Shown here in pieces: positions 12,511 through 23,826 of a stretch of DNA of 24,897 bases. The position numbers and the translations under genes are program-made. Source of the DNA: Branchiostoma floridae (lineage: Eukaryota; Chordata; Leptocardii; Amphioxiformes; Branchiostomatidae). The notes under the pieces were generated by a model, which was given only the letters and a program-made list of their open reading frames with translations, was not told the origin of the DNA and made no database searches. Numbering within the stretch: position 1 is the first letter of the stretch; each line of letters opens with the position of its first letter. The stretch spans positions 22,101,512 to 22,126,408 of the forward strand of contig NC_049981.1 of the NCBI RefSeq assembly GCF_000003815.2. Reading direction: 5' to 3'.

Positions 12511-12944
12511 AGCATGGGGAACTGCAGCAGGGATGGTGGAAATTGAATCCTGGTTGGATTGGCTTGGGGTAAAGGCACGCTGCCAGGTAGACAAATAATG
12601 GTCTGTCACGGCTGTATACCTTTCCCATGTTCCAATGTAGAGTGATTCTTGTGGTACCAAAGTAACTATCATCACCATCTACTATGATCTAGGTGACACA
12701 GTGTGGTCGAGGGGTGTTTTTTTGGTGATGGGAAAAATTTGTCATCTTTGCTATTCAGTGTTTTTCACACACTGAATCTCCCAATCAATTGTTTTGCCAG
12801 GAAACATGCAAATGTGCAAAGGTAATCAATTAAGTCGTTGCTCCGACATAAAAGGAAAATGGGGTGATGAAATCAACATGCTGGCGGATCAGTGCGTTCA
12901 TTAAGGTCTGTGCCTGGAGGCATGTAATTCTATGGAAGGAGGCA

Positions 12945-13160
12945 TACTGTACATGCATTTAAGTTTGCTGGGATTTACTTTTGCGGTAGCAGGAAAATAA
13001 GCGTTCGCGGTGCTTTTAAGTTCATGGTAGCGCCATAGTCTGTAGTCACATACTACATGTATGATAGAAAAATGTTCCGGTGGTTTTAAGCTTGAGGTGA
13101 AGTTGTCACAGCAAAAACAGCGAACATAAAACTACTGCAAGTATTTCTGCATTTACAGTA
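12945..13160 (+). mobile_element. TA-CTGTAAATGCA MITE, older copy
   Basis: The element is bounded by TA dinucleotides with ends TACTGTACATGCA and TGCATTTACAGTA, one mismatch from a perfect inverted repeat. Its interior aligns over its full length with the copy at 19731-19941 (TTTGCGGTAGCAGG, GATAGAAAAATGTTC, GGTTTTAAG). Many CpG sites of that copy are lost here, as expected for an older insertion. TA target sites point to a Tc1/mariner-type non-autonomous element. Confidence 0.7.
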
Positions 13161-14333
13161 TTTCATGGGGTCTTCTCATAGTAGCAGTGCTGACAATTCA
13201 TTAATAAAAGGCATGGTAAGTACTGTTCGTTTCAGTGGGACTTTCGTACAACATCTGTCACACAGAATTCCCTATGTACAACACACAGCTTTATACTATA
13301 GAAAACTACAGACATGTTGGACACAGATGGCTTGTCCATTGAACTAACTGTTACAAAAAATATCTTCCATGGAATTTTTGCTGGGATGCCATGCCAGGCC
13401 TGCCATCCTATGAGGATTCAATAAATTGATAGGAAAGGGCCATACTTATTGGATTGGATTACATGAAAAATAGGGGTGTTTCTTAAATTATAATGGAATT
13501 AATAGATACTCAATTTTGAGTAATCATATAACAAAAACAAAAATACTAACAAAAGGTGAAAATTAAGAATGCTAGCCTGTGTCAAAATTTCTGGAAGAGG
13601 AGGGAAAAATAGGTAAATGGTTTGGTAAATTTATGTCCCCCATCCTACTTTCAAAATGAGCTCAACCTCAGAATCAGGTGGCTGTCTGACAGTCACCATA
13701 TATGGGCAAGAGGATGGCCGTTCTAGTCAATTACACTGTGACATCAGATTCAGAAACTACAACCCATTCCCAAAACTCCAATAAATCCTCTCACAAACAA
13801 AAATGAGACATGACATCCGCTGGGAATGCCAATACTACTTTCTGCAATTTTGAGAAAATTTGACAGAAATTTCCCAGGGAAGCAAATGGACATTTTTCCA
13901 ATGATACCCTTTTTTCTGTACCATGCGCTATGATACAGAAAACATATTCCAGTGCCCATTTGGAGGAAAAGGACTTGCTATTTATGTAACAAGGGCATTG
14001 GACATATAGACGCCTGGGGGAGGTGTCCTTTCCCTTGCTGTGGTTACATGTTTTATCAAACTGAGAGACAAACCAGCCACAGATGTCCTGTGTTCTTTTC
14101 CTGTGCCAACTCACTGTGCAGCTGGAACTTGACTGAAATACCTGCCCAAATTCTGAAGGATACTTCAGTGAATGGGTCGCTGACCCAGAGAGAGCAATAT
14201 CTTTACTGTGTGCTCGTGCTAATCTAAACACCGCGACCCCGCGTTTCAATACCCTGACCCTGCACGTGTGCTGTTTTACCTATGCGGATGCGTGAGGCGG
14301 GGCCACACGCCAGAGTGCCACAATACAGAGGCA

Positions 14334-14436
14334 GGGTGCGAAAAACTGGGTGCAGATGCACTTTTGTATGGAGCTGTGCACCTAATTTTTTTTACTCAGG
14401 GTGCAACCGAGTACAAAGTATTTTGTGCACTATTGA
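14334..14436 (+). repeat. GGTGCA-type repeat cut by the gap
   Basis: It starts with CAGGGTGCGAAAAACTGGG and has GAGCTGTGCACCT and GTGCAACC words like the element at 12206. It runs into the gap. Sequence after the gap (AATGTCAGAAAAATAAAA, near 14586) resembles AATGTCAGAAAAAATTAG inside the 12206 element, so one copy may span the gap. Confidence 0.4.
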
Positions 14437-14536
14437 NNNNNNNNNNNNNNNNNNNNNNNNNNNNNNNNNNNNNNNNNNNNNNNNNNNNNNNNNNNNNNNN
14501 NNNNNNNNNNNNNNNNNNNNNNNNNNNNNNNNNNNN
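14437..14536. other. Assembly gap (100 N)
   Basis: Exactly 100 undetermined bases inside Vilse intron 1, directly next to a repeat copy. The true length is unknown. Confidence 0.99.
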
Positions 14537-15321
14537 ACTCAATATGTATGTACAGCATATTCTTGATACTGTATTTAATTTGTAAATGTCAGAAAAATAA
14601 AATCTAATAGACTATGTTGTGCTACTTGTTTAAGATGTCTAAGTCAGCTGTAGAATTTCTGCTTTGAGATCTGAATAGTGGGAGAAGGTTTCTAATTAGG
14701 ATTTACTGGCATCTAGTTTATCTTCATCTTTATCTTTGGTTTATCTCATGTTGTGTGGCAAGATTTCCATGTAGGTGACTCAGCCCACCTATCAGAAATG
14801 AATTTCAATTCAAGCCCTTAGAGGGTACCAGTATCTTGACCCCAACATACCAATAAACATATCTGGCAGTCGGAACAAACACTGGCAGGTGTTTGTATGA
14901 CTCTAAATAAGGATCATTCACAGTTGTGTATAAGGGGAATGGGCCCACACACATGGGTGCAGGGAAAGCCCCACTGGGGTCCAATAATAACTGACTACCC
15001 ACAAGAATTCGGTAGGACAACAGATAAACACAAAGTAAACCTTGTCACTCCACCTACACAAATAGACCCAATAAATTTCAGCTCTGCCCTAACTGGCATT
15101 ACGTATGCAATACGTCACTACATCTGTACTCTCCAATAAAGGAATCGCAGGTTCAAATTTTTTATCTACTACTAAGTACTAGTACAAATGTTTTTTTACA
15201 ATACCTAACCACCTCACATAGGCAGGACCATCTCACATTCAGTTTTGCTTGACTGTCTTATCAACTTGAAGGTGGTTAAAAGATGTGGATATAATCTTAA
15301 AGGATAAATCATCTGAAACTA

Positions 15322-17490
<2,169 letters not shown>

Positions 17491-17590
17491 TCACACTTCC
17501 GCCATCTTGTTGTCATTCTCGCACAGAGAGCATGCGCACACGGATGACAGCTCATTTTCCGAGCCGCCTGAGACGAGCTCCCTGATTGGA
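17491..17590 (-). promoter_or_regulatory. Vilse promoter-proximal elements: YY1/ETS-like, NRF1-like, CCAAT
   Basis: Read on the minus strand, the 100 bases upstream of the Vilse start hold CAAGATGGCGGAAGTG (17494-17509), which combines the YY1 core AAGATGGCGG with an ETS-type GCGGAAGTG. They also hold GAGCATGCGCAC (17528-17539), 9 of 10 to the NRF1 core, and TCCAATCAGG (17581-17590), a canonical NF-Y CCAAT box about 80 bases upstream of the YY1-like site. This is the usual set for a TATA-less housekeeping promoter, in which the YY1 site often lies at or just after the start of transcription. No TATA box is seen. A four-codon open frame (ATG at 17505, TGA at 17493-17491) lies in the YY1 motif and would be an upstream ORF if transcription begins before it. 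Confidence 0.55.
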
Positions 17591-17882
17591 CAAAAAATGC
17601 ACAATTTTACGCAATTTCACGATATCGCATTCAAATTAACACAGCAAAGTTTAACTTAGACCGAAAGACGAGCAGAAATGCAAACGGCGACAAATCCCCG
17701 AGCGTGAAATCTTCACCTAACGGTCGGGACCGGGTCAGCGTGTCAAAGGTCAAAGACACACCTGTTTCAGGAAAGGAAGCGAAACGCAGAGGATGTTTTT
17801 GAAGTTTCCTGTCTTTATTCTGCTGTTTCAAAGTGGCGTTTCCGCCCCAGACGAGGACTGACCACGCACAGACGGTGACTGC

Positions 17883-17920
17883 TGACGTCGAGTCCCAGTG
17901 GCTGTGGCGTACGCACCACG
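17883..17920 (+). promoter_or_regulatory. CRE-like site and possible ZDHHC6 5' UTR splice donor
   Basis: TGACGTCG (17883-17890) matches the cAMP-response element TGACGTCA at 7 of 8 positions. A consensus donor, CACG|GTAAGG, follows at 17920/17921. An acceptor (GTCATCAG) ends at 18828, eight bases before the ZDHHC6 ATG. Together they suggest a non-coding first exon of ZDHHC6 starting between about 17600 and 17880, so that both genes would share one divergent promoter region. This is an inference that needs transcript data. Confidence 0.35.
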
Positions 17921-18278
17921 GTAAGGAGATAACCACATATTTCACACGGAAAATAACCACCGCCCCTCCCTCAGCTACTAGTAAGTCCCCTGGCACTGAA
18001 ACAAGGTTGAAACAAAAACGTTATAACTTCTGATTTCAACGTACCGGTCAAGTTTTCGTGCGTTCATACGGCCTGTACTGTTATTCTGAGTAGCCATTTG
18101 TATGGTAATGGCGATGAGGTTGTAGGGAAGGTTATAATATTAAACTTCCTTGGTCATGGTCAAATGCATGCCCTAGATTATTCTGTATAACCCAGTATGA
18201 TTAAAGGGTTAATAATGACCCGACCGTTCCTAGGTGTATATCGTGTCATAAATATGATAATTTCTTTATAATATAGCA

Positions 18279-18442
18279 GTAACAGTGGGGTTCAAGCGCT
18301 GCAAAACTGACTATGCCAAATGAAATGGTCCAACCTCAAGCATTGTTGTTAGCTGCCATTGGGTTTGTGAGCTGGCGGCCCGGGTTTAGCGTGGGTTCGA
18401 ATCCCGGGAGCCAGGAGATTGTTTCTTGAACCCCACTGTTAC
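18279..18442. repeat. 164-base element with perfect 18-base inverted ends and tRNA-like core
   Basis: GTAACAGTGGGGTTCAAG at 18279-18296 is exactly complementary to 18425-18442. Inside is GGGTTCGAATCCC, a perfect tRNA box B (18393-18405), preceded 45 bases earlier by TAGCTGCCATTGG, a passable box A. The acceptor and T arms do not pair well enough for a tRNA gene. It may be a tRNA-derived SINE caught in an inverted structure, or a MITE that captured a tRNA-like piece. No target duplication is visible. Confidence 0.55.
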
Positions 18443-18836
18443 AAAGTCTACACTAGCACATTTTTTTATTGTAAGACCCTAAGATACAAATTCCTGTTTC
18501 ACACTATATCGGTACATAAATACATACAGTTGCACAATTTTTGAGAAGGGGTCGTATGCTGCAGAAGGCAACATTATGCGGGAATTGTCCCACGAGAATA
18601 ACTTAACGAACACATGCGAGAACTTCTGAGGGTGGCAGCAGAAGTCGCCAAACACACGCGAGATCAGACAATGCCTTGTCCAGTCACTTGGCCGGGCCTG
18701 AGAATAATAGTTGGGAATATATGCTTTTAGTATTAATATATAGATTTAATTTTGAAGACTATAGCTCTCATATTTGAAGCCAAAGTTCCCACATATTTAG
18801 TCAGGCTTTATCTGTTGATTGTCATCAGGAGGAACC

Positions 18837-18975
18837 ATGGCACCGAGGATAGACTGGCGAGACCTGAGGCGGCTGTGCCACTGGGGCCCCCTGGTGGCTC
18901 TCTTCATCATCGTCTACTGCTACGTGATGGGCGTCGGCTGCATCCTCATCTGGTGGCCGCCCGTCACTGCAGCAG
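18837..18975 (+). CDS. ZDHHC6: ZDHHC6 coding exon 1 (TM1)
   Basis: This is the first coding exon of an ER palmitoyltransferase of the DHHC6 type. In vertebrates the enzyme acylates calnexin and, with selenoprotein K, the IP3 receptor. The ATG sits in a strong Kozak context (AACCATGG). Residues 10-18 (LRRLCHWGP) match the vertebrate LKRLCHWGP. Residues 19-40 form the first membrane segment, ending in a tryptophan/proline-rich turn (WWPP). The exon has 46 codons plus one base and ends at GCAG|GTGGGT (phase 1). It is seven residues shorter before this block than the human protein. The preceding acceptor at 18828 suggests that a non-coding exon lies upstream. Confidence 0.92.
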
Positions 18976-19227
18976 GTGGGTGTGACAGGTTCTCACTAGG
19001 ATTTTTTCACAGCTTAGGGGCATCTAAGTGCAGCAAAGCCATGTGGTAAGCAATACAGTCGTGATTATTCAAAGGGGTCTGGGGGAATTCTCACCCTGAA
19101 AGAATTTAATTCTACAACCCTCAGAAACTCTATTTCCTGCATTTTGAGGGCCAAACCTAGTAAATAAAGCCTATATTAGTTTGTTACAAAACAACATAAA
19201 AATCCCATTTGCTGGTTGATACACACC

Positions 19228-19279
19228 ATAGGGGCCCAAAGCACAGCATAGGGGACCCAAATCAAAGCATAGTGGCCCC
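19228..19279 (+). repeat. Three imperfect ~21-base tandem units
   Basis: The units begin CATAGGGGCCCAAAG, CATAGGGGACCCAAATC and CATAGTGGCCCCTGG. This is a small local tandem array with no coding value. Confidence 0.6.
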
Positions 19280-19352
19280 TGGTCACAGGTGAGAATGTTC
19301 AAATTAAATTGTGATTGCACCGATTGTAATGTAAATGGATGTCTGCATATGT

Positions 19353-19354
<2 letters not shown>

Positions 19355-19389
<35 letters not shown>
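19355..19389 (+). repeat. GT dinucleotide microsatellite
   Basis: About 17 uninterrupted GT units, likely variable in length between individuals. Confidence 0.97.
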
Positions 19390-19390
<1 letters not shown>

Positions 19391-19730
19391 TGATTTGGTA
19401 TTATGTCTTGGGAAAACAATGGTAAACTTTGCCCATGGGCCTTCTAGTGGCTAACCTTATTACTGCAGCAGAACTTTCAGTTTTTGTGTCTTCTGTTATG
19501 GACATGCTAGGTTTTTTGTGGCTGATATCTTTCGATACCTGGCAGAGGTGGTGTAGATTTGGGCCTCCTAGTAGCTTGTTCTGCAACAGCAGGAGCATTT
19601 TTGTTGATGTCTTATAAAGAAGATAACAGAACCAAGTAAAGCAGATTTCTATATCCTGTACTGTACCTCTGAACTGTACTAATATGATTTGTGTCATACA
19701 TTTCATGGTTCTGCATGTTTTCAACTTGAG

Positions 19731-19941
19731 TACTGTAAATGCATTTAAATTTGCGGGGATTTAATTTCGCGGTACAGGAAAAGGGACTTTCCGTGGTGGA
19801 ATTAAGTTCGCGGTAACACCATAGACTGCAGTCTAATACCATAATAGAAAAATGTTCGCGGTGGTTTTAAGTTCGCGGTGAAGTGGTCACCGCGAAAACC
19901 GCGAACATTAATCCACCGCGAACATTTCTGCATTTACAGTA
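19731..19941 (+). mobile_element. TA-CTGTAAATGCA MITE, younger copy
   Basis: The ends TACTGTAAATGCA and TGCATTTACAGTA are perfectly inverted and flanked by TA. The interior is built from repeated TTCGCGGT words on both strands, including a hairpin at about 19874-19898 (TTCGCGGTGA...TCACCGCGAA). It aligns along its whole length with 12945-13160. CpG sites are intact, suggesting a more recent insertion or lower methylation. It is too short for a transposase, and the TA target sites suggest a Tc1/mariner-type parent. Confidence 0.75.
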
Positions 19942-20098
19942 ATTATGGAGCTGCAATTATGTGATAATAGTGATATAGATACATGCATGTGTGAAGGATA
20001 AAAATATTAAATGGAAACTGAGTGCAAACACCATTAATTGGTACATTTGACTTACCGGTTATCATCTTTCCTTCCTTGCCTTCCTGTACTGTTTACAG

Positions 20099-20205
20099 GA
20101 GTTGCTCACCTGATTGTGTACACAGCGTGGGAGCTGACTATCCTGTACAACTTCTTCCAAGCCATGCTGCTGGGGCCGGGCTTCGTGCCGCTCGGATGGA
20201 AACCG
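20099..20205 (+). CDS. ZDHHC6: ZDHHC6 coding exon 2 (TM2, GPGFVPLGW)
   Basis: The exon completes codon 47 and encodes residues 47-82. Residues 48-70 form the second membrane segment (TAWELTILYNFFQAM; human INWTVMILYNYFNAM). The diagnostic DHHC-family turn GPGFVPLGWKP follows at 72-82 and is identical to human DHHC6. It is flanked by TTTACAG and CCG|GTAGGG, entering in phase 1 and leaving in phase 0. This stretch separates DHHC6 from most other DHHC enzymes. Confidence 0.95.
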
Positions 20206-21585
20206 GTAGGGAGAACATGTGTGATATATATTTGCCACATGATATGTCACTTGTCATGGGATTTTGGGCACCAAAACTGGAAATATTCTCTGGAAAAAAA
20301 TGTTCCCTAATGTTTTCTATCATAACAACTTGTAAAAATATGTTTGTCAGTTTTTACAGTGAAAAGATGGCTGATACGTTATGTGTTGAACTACCCTCAA
20401 CAGATTAAAACAAACTTTAAGATGATTTGTTAAAGAATCCAAGGTTTTTTACACATTCCTACAGCAAACAGCGTCACACTTGTACTTTGTGAATGTCAGT
20501 AGGCAATATGATAAGAAAGATTTTTTAATTCATGATACATTAAGAAATTCACATTGCTTTTTGGACTCTTCCGAATCCTACAACAGGGGCTTTAAACTAA
20601 TTTAAGTTTTAACTTTTCAAACTTTAAATGTTTTTACTTGTACTAAAACGTTTGTAATTCCCAAAGTTTTAGGACAATTTTAGACGATACAAACATCTTA
20701 TAATGACTTTTCACATGCAAAACATTGTGTTATTGATTAAATTCAAAGTATGTGTATGAATATGTTTCAAACTTTATGATTCCTGATAGAAAATCTTTAG
20801 GTTGAGAGGATTATAGCATTCGATCATCAGTCTTTTACTAGCTGTACCTTAGACCCAGAAGTAGGCTGATTTCCCGACCCCCGGTGACCTGAGGAGGTAT
20901 GATACATGGCCAGATTACTTCACTAAGCCTGGTGTATGAATCATCACGGCACCAGTGAAGCACACCAGAAACACAAGGACAACTGCAGCATGACATGAAT
21001 TCATTACCCACATGCTAATTTCTCAGCAGGCAGGGAAGAACGGAAATCAATATGTTGAGAAAAAACAGAGGTCTGTTTTCCTGAATCATCTATTCAAAAG
21101 CAAGTCAAAAGCAATTGTTTTCATCTAATTAAAAAAAATCATTTTCTAATAACTACAGATCATTCGAAAATCAAGTTGTGTAAACGTGAGTTTGTAGCTT
21201 TCATCATTCTGCACATGAAAAACGTGGCTTCATTGCTTTGCAGTGGTACATGTATGTACCAAAGTGCTGTATTTTCTCATTAAAAAAAATAATACTAGGA
21301 GCTGATAACATAATCCAAGTTGCTCCAAAAATCAGATTTAGAATTCTTTCATGCCTATCTATTAATATTCCTTATGGCGCCATTCATTCTTCATCCAATA
21401 ATGAGAAAACAATTGAAAGTCAAGATACCAATTTAGCCAGGTAAGAAACCTCAATGAAAGACTTGCTCATTCACTTTATATGTACACTTCTGTAGTTGAA
21501 AGTCTGTGAAATGGAGTAAAGTAAGCTGACATTTAACCACTGTAAACCATAACCACAAAATGTAGTTAATCTCTACTGGTGACAT

Positions 21586-21660
21586 TGTGGCCTTGTGGTC
21601 GAGTTGTTGGGTTAGCAACTAAATGTTGTGGGTTTGAATCCGAGTGTGAATATGAGTGCC
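21586..21660 (+). repeat. tRNA-derived SINE head
   Basis: TTGTGGTCGAGTTGTTGG resembles box A, and GGGTTTGAATCCG (21630-21642) is a good box B about 35 bases later. The CCTTGTGGTCGAG start looks like a tRNA with an altered D arm. No paired acceptor arm is found, so it is a SINE and not a tRNA gene. Confidence 0.5.
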
Positions 21661-21757
21661 TAGCTGTGGTTAGGGATGCCTGTGTTATGTATTGAGGAGA
21701 GGCATACCTTGAACATGTTAATTACAGAACCTGATGCATTTATCGATAGGAGCAGGG

Positions 21758-21935
21758 TAATCTCCAGGCAGATCCTACGATGGTATAAGATAGCACCAAA
21801 CTGGCCAAGGAGTATAGTCAGTCAAGAGGTGTCCATTTGCCATGAACGGTAGCCAAACACACTCCTAGGCCGGCTTCACTCCACTGGCAGCTTTTGATAC
21901 TATCTTATGCTACCATAGGATCTGCTTGGAGATTA
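21758..21935. mobile_element. Mutator-type MITE with ~48-base TIRs and a 9-base target duplication
   Basis: The left arm (TAATCTCCAGGCAGATCCTA...) and the right arm, reverse-complemented (TAATCTCCAAGCAGATCCTA...), match with few differences over about 48 bases. The 9-base word GGAGCAGGG flanks the element exactly on both sides (21749-21757 and 21936-21944). Long inverted ends with a 9-base duplication are the hallmark of Mutator-like elements (MULEs). At 178 bases it is non-autonomous. The perfect duplication suggests a fairly recent insertion. Confidence 0.85.
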
Positions 21936-22721
21936 GGAGCAGGGGTCCTTCCCAGTGTGAGTAGATAAAAGCTTTCCACTGGTCATACGCAGCTTATATC
22001 AAACATATAAATTAGAAATGCCAATATTACACCATAGGGAAGTTTACCGGTTATGCAAAGAAACATACAAACAATCAAAGTGATACTTTGATGATGAAAG
22101 TTGGAAATTACTAAAAGTTTCCTTTGCTACGGGATGTGATTCATCTGACATCATGTCTTTGGGAAATGATTGTACAACAGTTATGCTGATGTCAACAAAA
22201 TATCCCATCTGTTGACAAACATGACAGATATTAACACTTTCCCCGATGACCTATTCATTGTTTCTGACTCATTCTATCATTATCACTGGGATCATAGCCA
22301 ATATGTGCTTAATGACCAGAAAATTGAAGAATGATGAATAAAGCCATCATGATGTTTTTTGTTTTTCCTTACATAAGGCCATGCTGATTTGATAATATGG
22401 ATGACATCCTCTGGGCACCTCAAAATTAATGCAAGCATGGGAAAAAGTTGAAATTATGAAATCAAAATGGTCAGGAAAGTTGAAGACACAGAAGATGCTA
22501 TACCTCTGTCTTTTGATTTTGACATAGTCATCCATTTTTGATAATTATTTGCAGTTGACGGCATAAATTTCTCATTTTGCAGCTACTCTGTACGATTTAC
22601 AGTATGGTTGAAAACTTTTTGGGGGGGGGGATGTGGGTGGACAAAAACTGATGCGCACACAAATATCATCCATGTAATCCAATCAACAGAGGGCTATATG
22701 ATTGTACATTTAAGGAGCATG

Positions 22722-22864
22722 TAGTCAAATCTAGTCACCTTCAGGCAACCACCTGTTAAGGCACCCGCCTCCATTCACAAGACACATGGAAACTGTCCCA
22801 TCCGCTTTTACATAGTTAACCCCACCCTGTCTTAAATACATGTATATTTTGTACCAGGGTTAAT
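22722..22864 (+). repeat. Upstream partial copy of the pogo-like MITE
   Basis: It starts near TAGTCAAATCTAGTC, similar to the CAGTCAAACCTGG end of the next element, and shares CAACCACCT, a cATTCACAAG/AGTCACAAG word and GTTAACCCCACCCTGTC with it. It lies directly before the complete copy and looks like a tandem or nested insertion. Confidence 0.5.
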
Positions 22865-23023
22865 TACAGTCAAACCTGGTTGGGCAACCACCTCCAGTCA
22901 CAAGCAACATCAAAACTATCCCGTCCATTTTTACATCGTTAACCCCACCCTGTCCTAAACAACCACCTGTCCTCAGCATTCAATATTCCTCAGTCTCTTA
23001 TGTGGTTGCTGAATTTGACTGTA
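22865..23023 (+). mobile_element. pogo/Tc1-like MITE (TACAGTCAAA ends)
   Basis: The ends TACAGTCAAACC and AATTTGACTGTA are inverted repeats flanked by TA. The match extends inward with GGTTGGGCAACCAC against GTGGTTGCTGAA. CAGTCRAACC ends with TA targets are typical of pogo/Tigger-type elements. At 159 bases it is non-autonomous. Confidence 0.6.
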
Positions 23024-23108
23024 GCAGTACATGTACATGTATGTGAATGGATTGCAAAAGAAAAGTGCTGAAATTTCTCTCCCCATGTCTTCATGTTCTG
23101 ACTTACAG

Positions 23109-23200
23109 GAGAAGGAGGAAGACTGCCAGTTTCTCCAGTACTGTAAGCAGTGTCAGGGGTACAAGTCTCCCCGGTCACATCACTGCAGGAAGTGTAAAAG
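23109..23200 (+). CDS. ZDHHC6: ZDHHC6 coding exon 3 (zinc-binding region)
   Basis: The exon encodes residues 83-112 and two bases of codon 113. It carries the first half of the cysteine-rich domain: YCKQCQGYKSPRSHHCRKCKR. C94, C97 and H107 should bind one zinc ion together with C114 of the next exon. C108 and C111 should bind the second with H121 and C128. The order and spacing fit the DHHC family without change. It is flanked by ACTTACAG and AAAAG|GTAAAA, leaving in phase 2. Confidence 0.95.
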
Positions 23201-23536
23201 GTAAAATATATTTACAGTATTTTATTCATATGAGGGTTCATCTGATGAAGGTTTGCTTTGTTGCTGTTGCCATACTTGATTACAACTGTACCATGTACAA
23301 TTATTGAGCATTCATTCATCCATTTATCCATTCTTTCATTCTGCAAAGGTAAGTACTTTGTTTGCCTGTGCTTACTTGAGAAATGCAAATTGGTACACCA
23401 ACATATCCAGTTGCTTGAGTAACTACTTTTTGGCGTATCTTATTACCTGGATGTCTAACTTACATTGACGGATGTGTCTAACTTACATCGACGGATGATA
23501 AATCAAGATCCAACCAGAAGCAATGTGTTTCCCCAG

Positions 23537-23603
23537 GTGTGTTATGAAGATGGACCACCACTGCCCCTGGATCAACACCTGCTGTGGTCACCTGAACCAC
23601 ACT
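23537..23603 (+). pseudogene. ZDHHC6: Partial copy 1 of ZDHHC6 exon 4 (DHHC core, decoy acceptor)
   Basis: A copy of the first 67 bases of exon 4, preceded by a good acceptor (GTTTCCCCAG). It differs from the real exon at three positions, all third codon bases and all silent (GTT/GTG, GGT/GGC, ACT/ACC), so [17 protein letters not shown] is intact. Homology stops at CACACT, and the frame ends two codons later at TAA (23610-23612). No good donor follows. Splicing to it would give a protein truncated after the DHHC core. Confidence 0.8.
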
Positions 23604-23647
23604 ATTATATAATGTTGTATAAAAGAATCCACACTGTTTTTCCCCAG

Positions 23648-23667
23648 GTGTGTGATGAAGATGGACC
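23648..23667 (+). pseudogene. ZDHHC6: Partial copy 2 of ZDHHC6 exon 4 (shortened)
   Basis: Only the first 20 bases of the exon (GTGTGTGATGAAGATGGACC) remain after an acceptor (TTTTTCCCCAG). The DHHC codons are missing. The spacer after it (ACATAATGTTGTATAATCC) resembles the spacer after copy 1, so copies 1 and 2 seem to come from one duplicated unit with an internal deletion. Confidence 0.75.
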
Positions 23668-23719
23668 ATTAAACCCCACTGCTACATAATGTTGTATAAT
23701 CCACACTGTTTTTCTCCAG

Positions 23720-23786
23720 GTGTGTGATGAAGATGGACCACCACTGCCCCTGGATCAACACCTGCTGTGGCCACCTGAACCACACC
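23720..23786 (+). pseudogene. ZDHHC6: Partial copy 3 of ZDHHC6 exon 4 (DHHC core, identical)
   Basis: Identical to the first 67 bases of the real exon, after an acceptor (TTTTTCTCCAG). The spacer that follows ends in ATCCACACTGTGTTTCCCCAG-type sequence leading straight into the true exon at 23827. Read in frame, it continues 15 codons and stops at a TGA inside the true exon start. The 107-base offset is not a multiple of three, so using this acceptor without a donor would shift the frame. Confidence 0.8.
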
Positions 23787-23826
23787 GTTAATGTTACATC
23801 AAACAATCCACACTGTGTTTCCCCAG

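Larger units (their letters stand above)
18976..20098 (+). other. ZDHHC6: ZDHHC6 intron 1
   Basis: An intron of 1123 bases (phase 1). It holds a short three-unit tandem repeat near 19228, a GT microsatellite and one MITE copy, listed separately. Nothing else is recognised. Confidence 0.85.
20206..23108 (+). other. ZDHHC6: ZDHHC6 intron 2
   Basis: An intron of 2903 bases (phase 0). It carries a tRNA-derived SINE fragment, a Mutator-type MITE and a tandem pogo-like MITE pair, listed separately, and a run of ten or more G at 22621. In 20206-21585 I see only AT-rich intronic sequence. Confidence 0.85.
23201..23826 (+). other. ZDHHC6: ZDHHC6 intron 3 with decoy exon copies
   Basis: An intron of 626 bases. 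Its 3' half consists of three tandem partial copies of the following exon, each with its own acceptor (listed separately). The 5' half (23201-23470) shows nothing recognisable. Confidence 0.8.

Noticed and set aside
13791-14249. 152-residue minus-strand open frame in Vilse intron 1
   Set aside because: It starts at TTG, has no recognisable domain and lies in an intron on the coding strand. The overlapping plus-strand frame is equally unrecognisable. It may be repeat DNA.
18340-18420. tRNA gene at the perfect box B
   Set aside because: The acceptor arms do not pair and the D-arm region is poor. It is tRNA-derived, not a tRNA gene.
19228-19389. CRISPR-like or functional tandem array
   Set aside because: Only three imperfect units with no spacers, followed by a plain GT microsatellite, in an animal genome.
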